Assembly (NCBI RefSeq): GCF_000186865.1
Contig: NW_008705567.1
Span: 890,663-921,405, forward strand
Origin: Aureococcus anophagefferens
Lineage: Eukaryota > Sar > Pelagophyceae > Pelagomonadales > Pelagomonadaceae
Length of the DNA stretch: 30,743 nt
Reading direction: 5' to 3'
Part shown: one piece after another, positions 16,587 to 25,522 of the stretch
Numbering within the stretch: position 1 is the first letter of the stretch
Layout: each line of letters starts with the position of its first letter
Position numbers and translations under genes: made by a program
The notes under the pieces: generated by a model
Database searches by the model: none
What the model saw: the letters and a program-made list of their open reading frames with translations, nothing else
Told to the model about the DNA's origin: nothing

Positions 16587-17442
16587 TTACTCCTGGATGA
16601 AGGGCCCGTAGGTCGACATGTTGCCGACGGCCCAGGCGAGGATCTCCGTCTTCGTCGCGAGGTTCACGCAGCGCGCGTCGCACGCCTGCGCGAGGTGGCC
16701 GAGCCACGCGTCCCGCTGCTGCACCGTGAAGGCCATGGCGTCGCGGTGCCGCTTCGGCCGCCGCGGGCAGCTCTTGGCGTTCTGGTGCGCGACGGAGAAC
16801 GTGTCGTGCGCGCCCGCGGAGTAGTCGCCCGACAGCCCGTTCTGCTCGAGCACGTAGAGCCCGAGGCGCCGGCCGTGCTCCGCGGGCGGCAGCTCCGGGT
16901 TGCGGTGGCCGAAGAGCACGTTCATCCGCGGGTCGCCGAAGAGGCGCTTGTAGTGCTCCTCGAAGACGTTCACGAAGCCCCGCTGGCCCCCCATCGGCCA
17001 CAGCATGTCGGCGGTGATCCGCGCCGGGTACGCGCGGCCCGTGAGCGCCGTGTTCATGAGGTGGTGGCCCAGGGCGACGGCGACGCCGTCGGGCTCGAGG
17101 CGCCGCCGCAGGTCGGCGTCGGCCTTCCGGAACCGCGCGACGAGCTCCGCCTTTTCGGTGCAGCCGGCCGTCGAGTAGCCCCGGGCCTTCAGCGCGGCCT
17201 TGAGCTCGCGCACGCTCATGGTCGCGCCGACGCCGCTCGAATGCTGCTCGCGGAACGGGCAGCCGCTCGACGACGGCGGGGCTGCCCGCCTGGGCGACGG
17301 CGGGGCTGCCTGCTTGGGGGCCGCGTCGCGCAGGAGCGCCACGAGCTCGCTCTTTTCGCTGCAGCTCAGGACCGCGACGGGATCGACGCCGCGCTCCCGC
17401 AATTGCGCCTTCAGCTCCTCTCACGCTGAGATTTGCGGCCAT
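16587..17442 (-). CDS. SAP-SAP-truncated globin fusion, one apparent extra base
   Basis: ATG 17442 (context gacgacgATGgcc) opens MAANLSVR. Dropping one G at 17418/17417 continues ELKAQLRERGVDPVAVLSC and joins the frame that runs to TAA or TAG at 16587, about 284 residues. Two SAP-like helix-extended-helix units are present: the first spans the indel and ends SEKSELVALLRDA; the second is MSVRELKAALKARGYSTAGC then TEKAELVARFRKA. After a linker comes a truncated (2-on-2) globin: FVNVFEEHYKRLFGDPRMNV (helices A-B), GLYVLEQNGLSGDYS, a likely proximal His in PKRHRDAMAF, then VQQRDAWLGHLAQA. The last motif resembles the G-H helices of group II globins. Globins of this class bind haem and O2 or NO. 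SAP domains usually bind DNA, suggesting a nuclear or DNA-associated sensor, but that is inference. Confidence 0.7.
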
Positions 17443-17608
17443 CGTCGTCCGTGGAGGCGCCGATGCGCCGCGGAAGAGATCCGCGGAAGCAGCTTCGATC
17501 GAGGTTAACATTGCCTTCAGCGAGCGCAGATGCTTTTGCATTGAAATTGCCACAGCGAGTTCAAAACGCATCCAGCGCTGTCGTCAAGCCGCAGCAACTA
17601 TCGACGCG

Positions 17609-18133
17609 ATGCACCTCGTCATCGCCTGCGCGGCGGAGCTCGCGCAGATCGTCCTCGCGACGCCGCCGCTGTCCTGCGCCGTCATCGTTAGGGTCTGCTG
17701 GCTCTACGAGTTCCACCTGCGCGCGGAGCGGGCCATCGAGACGCGGTCCCTCGCCGCCTTCGTCCTGCGCGTCGCCTGGGCGCTGCTGCTGCTGCCCATC
17801 GTCGGCACGACGTGCGCGCGATGGTACGGCGCGTCGGCCTGGGCCGCGCGCGCGCCGTTGTGCGCCGCCGCCGCGGCGACGCCGGGAGCGCCCGGCCCGC
17901 TCCGCGCGGCGCGCCGGCTCCTGCGGCTCCTGCGGCGGCTCGCGCGCGTCCTATCGCGGCGGCCGCCGCCCTGCGCGCCGCCGCCGCCGGCGGCGGGCTT
18001 CGCCGCCGTCGTTGACTGGTTCGAGAAGGACGTGTCGCGGGCCTTCGCGGTCCTCCGCGCCGCCGTCGCCGTCGCGCGCGCCGGCGGCGGCGCCCGTCGG
18101 CGCGGGGCCAAGACGACGCCGGGCCCCTCCTAA
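17609..18133 (+). CDS. Small membrane protein of unknown function
   Basis: The 174-residue protein starts at ATG 17609 (MHLVIACAAELAQIVLAT). There are two or three hydrophobic segments: about 1-30, 48-66 (AAFVLRVAWALLLLPIVG) and perhaps 74-90. A basic, Leu/Arg-rich stretch and a Pro run follow, then an amphipathic helix (VVDWFEKDVSRAFAVLRAAV) and a basic tail. No family was recognised. The stop TAA is followed after four bases by the end of the convergent PGAP1-like gene, and that tight fit supports the chosen frame. Its 5' leader (17443-17608) is the shared spacer with the SAP-globin gene, which is transcribed divergently. Confidence 0.6.
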   Translation: MHLVIACAAELAQIVLATPPLSCAVIVRVCWLYEFHLRAERAIETRSLAAFVLRVAWALLLLPIVGTTCARWYGASAWAARAPLCAAAAATPGAPGPLRAARRLLRLLRRLARVLSRRPPPCAPPPPAAGFAAVVDWFEKDVSRAFAVLRAAVAVARAGGGARRRGAKTTPGPS

Positions 18134-18137
18134 AACG

Positions 18138-19670
18138 TTAGTCGCGCTTCGCCGGCGGCGCTCTCGAGAGCGCGGCGTGGAGCGCGAGCGCCTCGAGCGC
18201 GCGGTGCGGCCGCGCGGTCGCGGCGCCCCAGGCGGCGAGCGCGGCGGCGGCCGCGGGCGCGCGGCCGCCGCCGTCGCGGCCGAGCACGAGGCGGAGCACG
18301 AGGACGAGGCCCGCGAGGGGCTCGGGCGAGAGCGCGCGGCCGGCTTGCGCGGCGGCGACGAGCGCGGGGCCTAAACTCGCGGCGGCCCAGAACAAATCGC
18401 TGCGCCGCCCGGCGGCCGCGGCCGCGGCGAGGCCGAGGGCCGGGTGGAGCGCCGCGAGGCCCGCGCAGGCCCAGCCCACCGCGGGCGCCACGGGCCGCGG
18501 CGACCCGAACGGCCGCGCGAGGGGCGCCGCGACGAGCAGAGCGAGCGAACCGTGGAGCGCCGCGGCGAGGCCCGCGGACGCCAACCCCCCGCCGGCGGCG
18601 AGGTCCGCGGCGGCGCCGGCGGCGGCCGCGGCGGCCGCGGCGACCGCGTCGCCGCCGGGGAGGAGCGCGCGGCTCAGGAGGAGCAGGGGCACGCGCGGCG
18701 CGGCGAACGCGGCCGCGAGCGACGCGCGCGCCCAGGCGCCGCTTTGTTCCGCAAAAAAGGGCAGCGCTGCGGCAATAACACCACCTCGGGGCGCGCCGCG
18801 GTCTCGCTGGGGCCGGCCGAGGCGCTGCTCGAGGGCCGCGGCGCGGACCGCGGGCGCCTCGGCCGCGAGCGCCGCCGCGCCGTTGACCGCGGCCGCGACG
18901 GCCGCGACGAGCTCGTTGCACCAGCAGGCGCACTGGTGGTCCACGGACACGACGCGGCCGCAGCCGGGGATCCTCGGCGCGACGACGTGGAGGCCCGACC
19001 GCGGCGCGCCGAGCCAGGGCGGTATTTGCCAGTCGCGCGGCCCGCCGGAGATGGACGCGACGACCGTCGCGTCGTCGGCGTTATCCCGCAGGTCGTCGTA
19101 GACGCCCGCCAACGTCCGGTCCGCGGCGAAGGGGTGGCCCGCGAGGGGCGCCGCGAGCGCGAAAACGGCGACGGTCGACGCGTTTCGGGCCGCGAGGACG
19201 CCCGCGACGCCGCCCATGGAGTGGCCCACGACGACGACGCCGCCGGCGTGCTTCGCGTGCAGCGCCGCGACGCAGCGCGCCGCGAAGGCCGCCTGGCGCC
19301 GCACGAGCCGCCCGTCGTGGGCCGACAGCTCCTCGCGAAAGTCCGCCGCGTACGTCGCGAACGACCGGGAACCGTCGAGGAACGCGAGCTCGTGGCCGAG
19401 GGACCGCGCCTGCCTGAAGTCGCCGCCGTTGCCGGGCAGGAAGAGCACGGCGACGTCCTCGTTGTCGTTGTGTCGGTGGCGGCCGAACTCGCTGTAGCGG
19501 ACGAGGGCGTAGCGGCCGTCGGCGACGCCGACGTCCGCGGGCACGTACTGCGGCCGCATGCGCGTCATGCTGCAGCCATTCTCGAGGCGCGACGCGCCGT
19601 AGGGCGCGACGACGAGCAGCGCCGCGAGCGCGGCCGCGGCGACGGCGGCGCGGAGAGGTGCGAGCTTCAT
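18138..19670 (-). CDS. PGAP1/Bst1-like GPI inositol-deacylase
   Basis: Start ATG 19670; the 510-residue product begins with a hydrophobic signal-anchor (MKLAPLRAAVAAAALAALLV). Conserved PGAP1 features follow in order: NGCSMTRMRPQYV, YALVRYSEFGR, the oxyanion region VLFLPGNGGDFRQARSLGHE, DFREELSAHDG, the nucleophile motif GHSMGG with Ser151, and VSVDHQCACWCNEL carrying the catalytic His245. The C-terminal half is a set of Ala/Leu-rich transmembrane helices. PGAP1 removes the acyl chain from inositol of GPI-anchored proteins in the ER, which lets them be exported. At 510 residues it is shorter than yeast and animal PGAP1 (roughly 900-1000), mainly in the lumenal middle section. The match of several spaced motifs makes the family call strong. 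Confidence 0.88.
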   Translation of the reverse strand: MKLAPLRAAVAAAALAALLVVAPYGASRLENGCSMTRMRPQYVPADVGVADGRYALVRYSEFGRHRHNDNEDVAVLFLPGNGGDFRQARSLGHELAFLDGSRSFATYAADFREELSAHDGRLVRRQAAFAARCVAALHAKHAGGVVVVGHSMGGVAGVLAARNASTVAVFALAAPLAGHPFAADRTLAGVYDDLRDNADDATVVASISGGPRDWQIPPWLGAPRSGLHVVAPRIPGCGRVVSVDHQCACWCNELVAAVAAAVNGAAALAAEAPAVRAAALEQRLGRPQRDRGAPRGGVIAAALPFFAEQSGAWARASLAAAFAAPRVPLLLLSRALLPGGDAVAAAAAAAAGAAADLAAGGGLASAGLAAALHGSLALLVAAPLARPFGSPRPVAPAVGWACAGLAALHPALGLAAAAAAGRRSDLFWAAASLGPALVAAAQAGRALSPEPLAGLVLVLRLVLGRDGGGRAPAAAAALAAWGAATARPHRALEALALHAALSRAPPAKRD

Positions 19671-19774
19671 AGCTTTTGCCACAGGGGTCAAACGTGAATT
19701 CAATGTAAGGATACGTCGTCTAACGATAGACGCCGCTTGATTGGGCTGCCTGTTGCTCGGTGAGTGCTAAAAAG
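19671..19774. promoter_or_regulatory. 104-base divergent promoter region
   Basis: This short, comparatively AT-richer spacer separates the start codons of the PGAP1-like gene (19670, minus) and the SF-assemblin gene (19775, plus). It must contain both core promoters and 5' leaders, so the two genes probably share a bidirectional promoter. No individual element was recognised. Confidence 0.5.
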
Positions 19775-20623
19775 ATGAGCGAGTCGCGGGCGTCTTCATC
19801 CCAGCCCGCCGGTGGCGAGGAGGCGGGCGAGTTCCACCAGGAGATGGTGGAGAAGCCCTTCGTCAAGGACGTGGCCACGGGGGAGAAGCTCTCGACGCTC
19901 CTCGACGGCTTCGAGCCCTTCGACGAGGCCATGCGCATGGAGACACGGCTGCGGCGCGAGAAGGACGCGAAGAAGGTCGCGGCGATGAAGGCGGAGATGC
20001 AGCGCCTCGAGGGCACGCTCCGCGAGCAGGGCGCCGTCCACGCGCGGATGAACGAGGACCTCCAGGCCCACTGCGACGCGGAGCTCGCCAAGGCGAAGGA
20101 CGCCTTCGGCAGCCTGCTGGACCACCAGAACAAGCGCGTCCACGAGCGTTTGGACGTTTTAGAGAAGCGCGCGGACGCTTTGGAGGCGCACTTCCAGACC
20201 GAGAAGACGCGGATTTTGCGCGAGATCGAGGAGCGGTCCGCGCAGCTCTCGAAGCTCCTCGACGAGTTCCAGACGGCCTTCGAGAAGGAGCGCAAGCAGC
20301 GCCTCTTGCGCGAGGGCACCATCTCCAGCCAGATGGAGCAGCACGAGAAGCACACGGACGCGGCCTTCAAGGAGGAGCGCGCCGCGCGCGACGCCAAGGT
20401 CGCCGAGATCACCAAGGAGCTCGTCTCCTGCGTCGCGTCGCGCGCCGCCGCGGACGTCCAGCTCGAGAAGGTCTGCACGTCCGAGATCGCGAAGATCCAG
20501 GCCGCGCTCGACGTCGAGGTCACGCAGCGCGAGCTCCAGGACGACAACATCATCACCGCGCTCAACCAGTACACGAACAAGCTCCAGTCGAGCCTCAACA
20601 TCATCAACTCCACGAACGCGTAA
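19775..20623 (+). CDS. SF-assemblin / beta-giardin family protein
   Basis: The 282-residue protein starts at ATG 19775 (MSESRASSSQPAGG). After a short Ser/Gly-rich head the whole chain is predicted coiled coil, with heptad-like Leu/Ala/Lys/Glu patterning, for example RILREIEERSAQLSKLLDEF and KEERAARDAKVAEITKEL. It ends with LNQYTNKLQSSLNIINS, the tail characteristic of SF-assemblins. These proteins form the striated fibres of flagellar basal bodies in algae, and in apicomplexans they link centrosome and daughter-cell scaffold. An open frame runs five codons upstream from a GTG, but ATG is the sensible start. In a cell with reduced or no flagella it could serve a centrosomal role. Length matches the family. 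Confidence 0.92.
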   Translation: MSESRASSSQPAGGEEAGEFHQEMVEKPFVKDVATGEKLSTLLDGFEPFDEAMRMETRLRREKDAKKVAAMKAEMQRLEGTLREQGAVHARMNEDLQAHCDAELAKAKDAFGSLLDHQNKRVHERLDVLEKRADALEAHFQTEKTRILREIEERSAQLSKLLDEFQTAFEKERKQRLLREGTISSQMEQHEKHTDAAFKEERAARDAKVAEITKELVSCVASRAAADVQLEKVCTSEIAKIQAALDVEVTQRELQDDNIITALNQYTNKLQSSLNIINSTNA

Positions 20624-20706
20624 CGGGAGAGTGAAAGAAAGCTCGGTGCGGGAGTCGTTGCCGTCGTTGATGCTGATGATGACGCGCTGACTCGGAAAGG
20701 GAGAGG

Positions 20707-22784
20707 ATGGCACTTCGGCCTGCTGGCGCATCGGTGCGCTGCTGCTGCTCGCGGTCGTCGGCGCGCACGGCATCGCCGTGAACGGGCGCGCCGGCGAGGT
20801 CGTCGGCGCGCAGGGCCGCGTCGGTTCGCTGCTGCTGCGCGCCGGCGCCGGCGAGCTCGCCGCCGTGCCGCGCGGCGTCGCGCCCGGCGGCCTGAGCCCG
20901 CCGGGGACGCCGATCATCGTCGCGACGCCCGCGTCGGCGCTCGACGACGTGCTGGCCGCGACGCCGGAGGACCGGCGCGGCGACCTCGTGCTGCTCTGCA
21001 ACGGCGACGCGCGGGACCGGGCCGCGGCCGCCGTCGGCGCCGGCGCCGCGGAGCGCCTCACCGCGGGCTGCCTCTTCTTCGGCGTGCCGCGCGCGGGCGC
21101 GGCGCCGACCTTTGGCGCCGCGGCGCCGCCGACGACGCTCGCCGGGCCGCACGCGGCCGCGGTCGCGGCGCTCGTGGAGTCGACGGGTCCCCGCTGCGCC
21201 GTCGTCGACGACCTCGACGCGCTCGAGCCCGTGGCGCACCTGAAGCTGCTCTGGAGCAGCGCGCTCTGGCTCGTCTGCGCGGCGCGCGGCTGCGACGTCG
21301 ACGTTGCGCACGCGGACCACGGCGACCTTTTGGGGGCCCTCGTCGCCGAGCTCGCGGTCGAGTGCGCCCCGGCCGTCGACCTCGGCGGCCTCCGGCGCTA
21401 CTCGGCCAGCCTGCCCGGCGTGACGCCGTCGCGCGCGCTCGCGATCGACGAGCTCGACGAGCGGAACGGCTGGTTCCTCCGGCGCGCGGCGAGCGCTGGC
21501 CGCGCGCAGCCGACGCACGAGCGGCTTCTGGGGGAGGCCGGCGTCGCGCCGGAGCGCGTCGAGCGAGCAAAGACCGGAGCGACCGCCGCCGCGGGCCGCA
21601 CGCGCTGGTGGCGCCACGACAGCGGCCTCGCGTTCGCGACGAGCGACGCGACGCGGCCGGCCGCGGCATCCGCAATCGTCGTCGGCGCGGGCATGGTCGG
21701 AAGCGCCGTCGCGCGCGAGCTCGCGACGCGCGGCGCGCGCGTCGTCGTCGTGGACGCGCGCGACGAGCCCGCGGGCGCGCTTCCGGCGGGCGCCGTGGTC
21801 TGCGACGACGCGACGAGCGGCACCTTCGCGTGGCTCAACGCGCAGGGCAAGCCGGGTGCCTACGGCGGGCTCAACCGCCTCGGCCTGGCCATGTGGCGCC
21901 GCGTGGCGCCCTACGCGAAATTTGCGACGTTCGGCGGCTCGCTCGTCGCCTCGGACGACGATCCCGCGCCCGCGGGCGGCGCGTACGCGGTCGACGCGGA
22001 CGTCTCCGTCGAACGGGTCGCGGCCCTCGAGCCCGCGCTCGAGGTCGACGCCTCCCGGCGCTTCCACTTCTACCCGGACGAGGGCAAGGCGGACCCGGCG
22101 GAGGCCGCGGCCGCGGTCCGCGCGGAGGCCGCGGCCGCGGGCGCGACGTTCCGCTGGGGCGCGCGCGTCACGGGCCTGTTGCGCGACGGCGGCCGCGCGA
22201 CGGGCGTCGCGGTCGACGGCGGCGAGATCCGCGCGGACGCCGTCGTCCTCGCCGCGGGCCGCGGCGTCGGCGACGCGGCGCTCGGGGCCGCGGTGCCCAT
22301 GAAGCACTCGCCGGGCGTCCTGGCCCACACGCGTGGCGCCGCCGGCGCCGCGCGCATGCGCCCCCTGCTCGTCGACGCGGCGACGGGCGTCCACTTCCTG
22401 CAGCGCGCCAACGGCGGCTTCGTCGTCGGCGGGAACCTCCGGGGCTACGCCGTCGCGTCCGCGGCGCCGGCGGGCGAGGACGAGGCGCCGTCGCTCGAGG
22501 CGGGCGAGGACCTCGCGCGGCGCGCGGCGCGGTGGCTCCCGCGCGTCGGCGAGGCCGGCGTCGCCGCCACGACGCTCGCGCGCCGCGTCCTGCCCGAGGA
22601 CGGCCTCCCGGCCGTGGGCTGGAGCCGGCGCGCGGGCGCCTACGTCTGCGCGTCCCACAGCGCCATCACGCTCGCGCCCGTGCTCGGCGCGCTCGCCGCC
22701 GCGGAGCTCGCGGACGGCGTCGACGTGGACCTGCTGGCCGACTGGCGCCCGGACCGGTTCGACGATGAGGTCGTAGCGAGCTAG
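20707..22784 (+). CDS. Fusion of a ketopantoate-reductase-like domain and a DAO-family flavoprotein; 5' end unresolved
   Basis: The frame is open from 20691 to TAG 22782-22784 without an ATG near its start. ATG 20707 lies one frame away, so a one-base deletion or a small intron near the 5' end is likely. The early residues LLLLAVVGAHGIAV could be part of a signal peptide. Counting residues from 20778: 1-255 resembles a ketopantoate reductase/6PGDH-like oxidoreductase (GAQGRVGSLLL, PIIVATPASALDDVL, LVLLCNGDARD, TLAGPH, Lys155 in HLKLLW). Residues 298-660 are a DAO flavoprotein with FAD motif AIVVGAGMVGSAVARELATR, then VVVVDARDEP, and a C-terminal RVLPEDGLPAVGWSRRAGAY block. The fusion suggests sequential oxidation and reduction of one substrate. 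The first domain's GAQGRVG is only a partial dinucleotide motif. Confidence 0.75.
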
Positions 22785-22822
22785 GTAACACTGCCGTTCG
22801 GTCCCAACCCCGGCGAATCCGC

Positions 22823-25063
22823 TTATCCGACGCGCGGCAGCGCGCCTCGGTGGGGCGCGACGCACCCCTGGAAGAGCGCGAAGTGGGGCGCGCCGCGGCG
22901 GCCGTAGACGAGGGGCTCGCCGAAGGGCGCGCGCGCGCCCAACACGCGCGTCGGGCCCTCCGAGCAGTCGACGGCCGCGCCGGTCCAGAGGTGGACCCAG
23001 ACGGCGCCCGCGGGGAGGTAGATGTCGCGCGTCGCGTTCGCCGATTCCGAGAAGGCCGGCGCGGCGAGCAGCTCGTCGCCGAGGAGGAACTCGTCGTCGA
23101 CGGCGCGCGCGGCGGCGTCGTCCGCGTCGTGGAGGAGCAGGGGCCGCGCGAGCGGATGCCCGAGGCGCGCCGCCTCGTCCATGAGCGACCGGCGGTAGGG
23201 CGAGAGGCATCGAAAAATGTCCGCGAAGCGGCGGAAGTGCGCGCCGACGGCCGCGTCCGAGTAGACCTGGACGTTCTCGCGCGGCAGCGAGCCCGGGTGC
23301 GTGCGGAACACGGCGTCGGAGAAGGCGCTGCTCTCCGCCCAGCGCATGAGCACCGCCGCGCTCCGCGGGAACCGCGCCAAGGGCACGTCGACCGTCGTGT
23401 AGCCCCCCACGTCGCTGTGGCCGAGCGAAAAGCCGCTGAGGCCGCTCTGGAGCAGGGCGACGACGGCGCTGTGCAGCCCGTCCTTCTCGTCGAGCGTGTG
23501 GAGCTGGTCGCCCATCCACATGAGGCGCGCCGCGCCAGGCGACCGGGACGTCGCCGACCGGTCGAACCAGAGCAGGTCGCCGTCGCCGCCCGCGGCCGCG
23601 CGGCCGACGTCCGCCCAGTCCAGCGCGTAGCGCGAGTGGTACTCCACGGGGTCGGAGCCGTCGTGCAAGACCGCGTCCAAAGGCACGTATTCCCCGAAGT
23701 CGTGCATCCAGCCCGCCGCGCCCGCCTCGCCGACGAGGTTGTCGCGCAGTACCCCGGTCATCCACCGCTTCGCCGCCGGGTTCGTCAGGTCGACCATGCA
23801 GAACTCGATGGACCCCGACCGGACGACGTAGGGCGCGCCGCCGCGCGTCTTCACGAAGTAGCCGCGGTCGACGCCCTCGGCGTAGTAGTCGCGGCGGTGC
23901 GGCAAATGGCTCACGTTCGTGAAGTAGGGGTTCGCGTACGCGAGGACGCGCGCGCCGAGCGCCTCGCGCCAGCGCCGCGTCTGCCGCCGCCAGTCCGGGT
24001 ACCAGGTCTCCGACAGCTCCCAGTTCCAGAGCACGCGCTGGCCCTCCGTGTAGTTGACGAGGCCCGTCCAGTCCTGGAGCCAGATCCCCGCGAGGGGGAC
24101 GTTGAACGCCGTCAGGTTCGCGACGACGTCGTCGACGAACGCCGAGCCGCCCTCGGTGCCGACGATGGCGCCGCGGTCGACCCAGGCCGGCAGGGGCGCC
24201 ATGCGGCCCGTGACGTTGCTCAGCGCCGCGACGACGGCCAAGAGCCGCCGGGGGCCGGCCGCGTCCGCGGCGACGAGGATCGCGCCCTCGAGCGCCGCCG
24301 CCCCGAAGTAGCTCAGCTCCAGCGCCGCGCCGCCGGCGGCGCCGAGGTCGACGACGCCGACGCGCGTCGAGTCCACGACGAGGCCCCGGCCCAGGGACGT
24401 CACGTAGGACGAGCACGCGCTGTAGGTCGTGTGCCAGTCGCCGCCCTGCTCGCCGCCGAACGCGTTGATCGCGGTCGTGACGGGCTCCAGCCCGCGGCCG
24501 ACGCCCTGCTCCGACGCGATCACGGGGAACGTCAGGTTCTTCAAGTTCCAGCGGCTGTAGGTCATGCCGAAGCCGTAGACCTCCTCCGCCGCCGGCGACG
24601 CGACGCGCACGCTTAAGAAGGACCGCGGGTCGTCGTCGACCGCGGCCTCGCAGGCCCAGCGCAGGTTCAGCTCGCCGGGCGCGCTCGTCAGCGCGAAGCG
24701 GTAGGCCACGCGCGCGGTCTCCGTCCCCACGGAGCCGTAGATCGCCACCGTCGCGGGGCCGGCGCCGACGGCCGACGGCCCGACGACGCGGTCGACGACG
24801 TTGGAATTCGGCGCCGACACGTTGTCCCCTAGCTTCGGCTCGCGGTAGAGCGCGCCGTTGTAGATCGTCGCGTTGACGTCCAGCGACCCGCGGCCGACGC
24901 GCAGGAACGAATCGTTGGGCAGCGTCTCGAAGACGATGGTCGTGTGGCGGTAGACGCGGATGCAGTTCTCTTTTTTGGACACGACGACGCGCGTGTGGTG
25001 CAGGTGGAACGTCTCCTCGGCGGCTGCGCCGACGAGCAGCAGTAGGGCTGCTGCGGCGCGCAT
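22823..25063 (-). CDS. Secreted GH31 glycosidase, candidate sulfoquinovosidase
   Basis: Start ATG 25063 gives 746 residues with a signal peptide (MRAAAALLLLVGAAAEE); a longer frame upstream lacks ATG. The GH31 catalytic barrel follows a beta-rich N-terminal domain with SEQGVGRG. Key residues, compared with what I recall of E. coli YihQ: Gln330 in WLQDW, Arg343 and Trp346 in QRVLWNW (sulfonate-binding pair), nucleophile Asp455 in HDFGEY, acid/base Asp519 in MWMGDQ, and Tyr555 in HSDVGGYTT. The spacing of these agrees residue for residue with YihQ, apart from about an eight-residue insertion before the nucleophile. The first residue of the recalled QQRWY set is Glu304 instead of Gln. The enzyme would release sulfoquinovose from sulfolipid-derived glycosides (SQDG, SQ-glycerol) in the secretory route, vacuole or outside the cell. 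A related alpha-glucosidase activity remains possible. Confidence 0.85.
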   Translation of the reverse strand: MRAAAALLLLVGAAAEETFHLHHTRVVVSKKENCIRVYRHTTIVFETLPNDSFLRVGRGSLDVNATIYNGALYREPKLGDNVSAPNSNVVDRVVGPSAVGAGPATVAIYGSVGTETARVAYRFALTSAPGELNLRWACEAAVDDDPRSFLSVRVASPAAEEVYGFGMTYSRWNLKNLTFPVIASEQGVGRGLEPVTTAINAFGGEQGGDWHTTYSACSSYVTSLGRGLVVDSTRVGVVDLGAAGGAALELSYFGAAALEGAILVAADAAGPRRLLAVVAALSNVTGRMAPLPAWVDRGAIVGTEGGSAFVDDVVANLTAFNVPLAGIWLQDWTGLVNYTEGQRVLWNWELSETWYPDWRRQTRRWREALGARVLAYANPYFTNVSHLPHRRDYYAEGVDRGYFVKTRGGAPYVVRSGSIEFCMVDLTNPAAKRWMTGVLRDNLVGEAGAAGWMHDFGEYVPLDAVLHDGSDPVEYHSRYALDWADVGRAAAGGDGDLLWFDRSATSRSPGAARLMWMGDQLHTLDEKDGLHSAVVALLQSGLSGFSLGHSDVGGYTTVDVPLARFPRSAAVLMRWAESSAFSDAVFRTHPGSLPRENVQVYSDAAVGAHFRRFADIFRCLSPYRRSLMDEAARLGHPLARPLLLHDADDAAARAVDDEFLLGDELLAAPAFSESANATRDIYLPAGAVWVHLWTGAAVDCSEGPTRVLGARAPFGEPLVYGRRGAPHFALFQGCVAPHRGALPRVG

Positions 25064-25313
25064 GCTTCGAGCGCGATGCAGGTGCAGAGCCCCTGAACTC
25101 CGGACCGCGAAGCGATCAACTCCGGACCGCGCAGCGGTCCGGCGCCGCAAGCGCCCGGTGCGCGCGGGCCAGTGCGCGGAGGTGCAGAACCTCGCGCGCG
25201 CGCTCGGCCAGGCTGAGGCTCACGCTTGAGGTAATTATTAATCGGCGACGAAGCGTCGGCCTCTGGACAGAGGGGGCCGACCACCAGGCATACACCAGCC
25301 ACGGCATACACCA

Positions 25314-25522
25314 GCATAGCAGCCGCATAGCGGACGCATAGCGGACGCATAGCGGACGCATAGCGGGCGCATAGCGGGCGCATAGCAGGCGCATAGCAGG
25401 CGCATAGCAGGCGCATAGCAGACGCATAGCAGGCGCATACCACCAGCATAGCAGGCGCATAAGACCAGCATAGCAGCCGCATACCACCAGCATAGCAGGC
25501 GCATAAGACCAGCATAGCAGCC
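25314..25522. repeat. 11-base minisatellite array 1 (19 units)
   Basis: Nineteen tandem 11-base units of consensus GCATAGCRGRC fill 209 bases exactly. The left part is nearly uniform (GCATAGCGGAC, then GCATAGCAGGC). The right part alternates with GCATACCACCA and GCATAAGACCA in a higher-order pattern. Similar half-units continue just upstream of 25314. Since 11 is not a multiple of three, all minus-strand frames stay open through it as Cys/Tyr/Ala/Met repeats; these are not genes. Confidence 0.95.

Noticed and set aside
20604..24416. Minus-strand open frame of about 1270 codons
   Set aside because: Low-complexity Arg/Gly/Ala translation antisense to the KPR-DAO fusion and out of frame with the GH31 gene, both of which have clear motifs.
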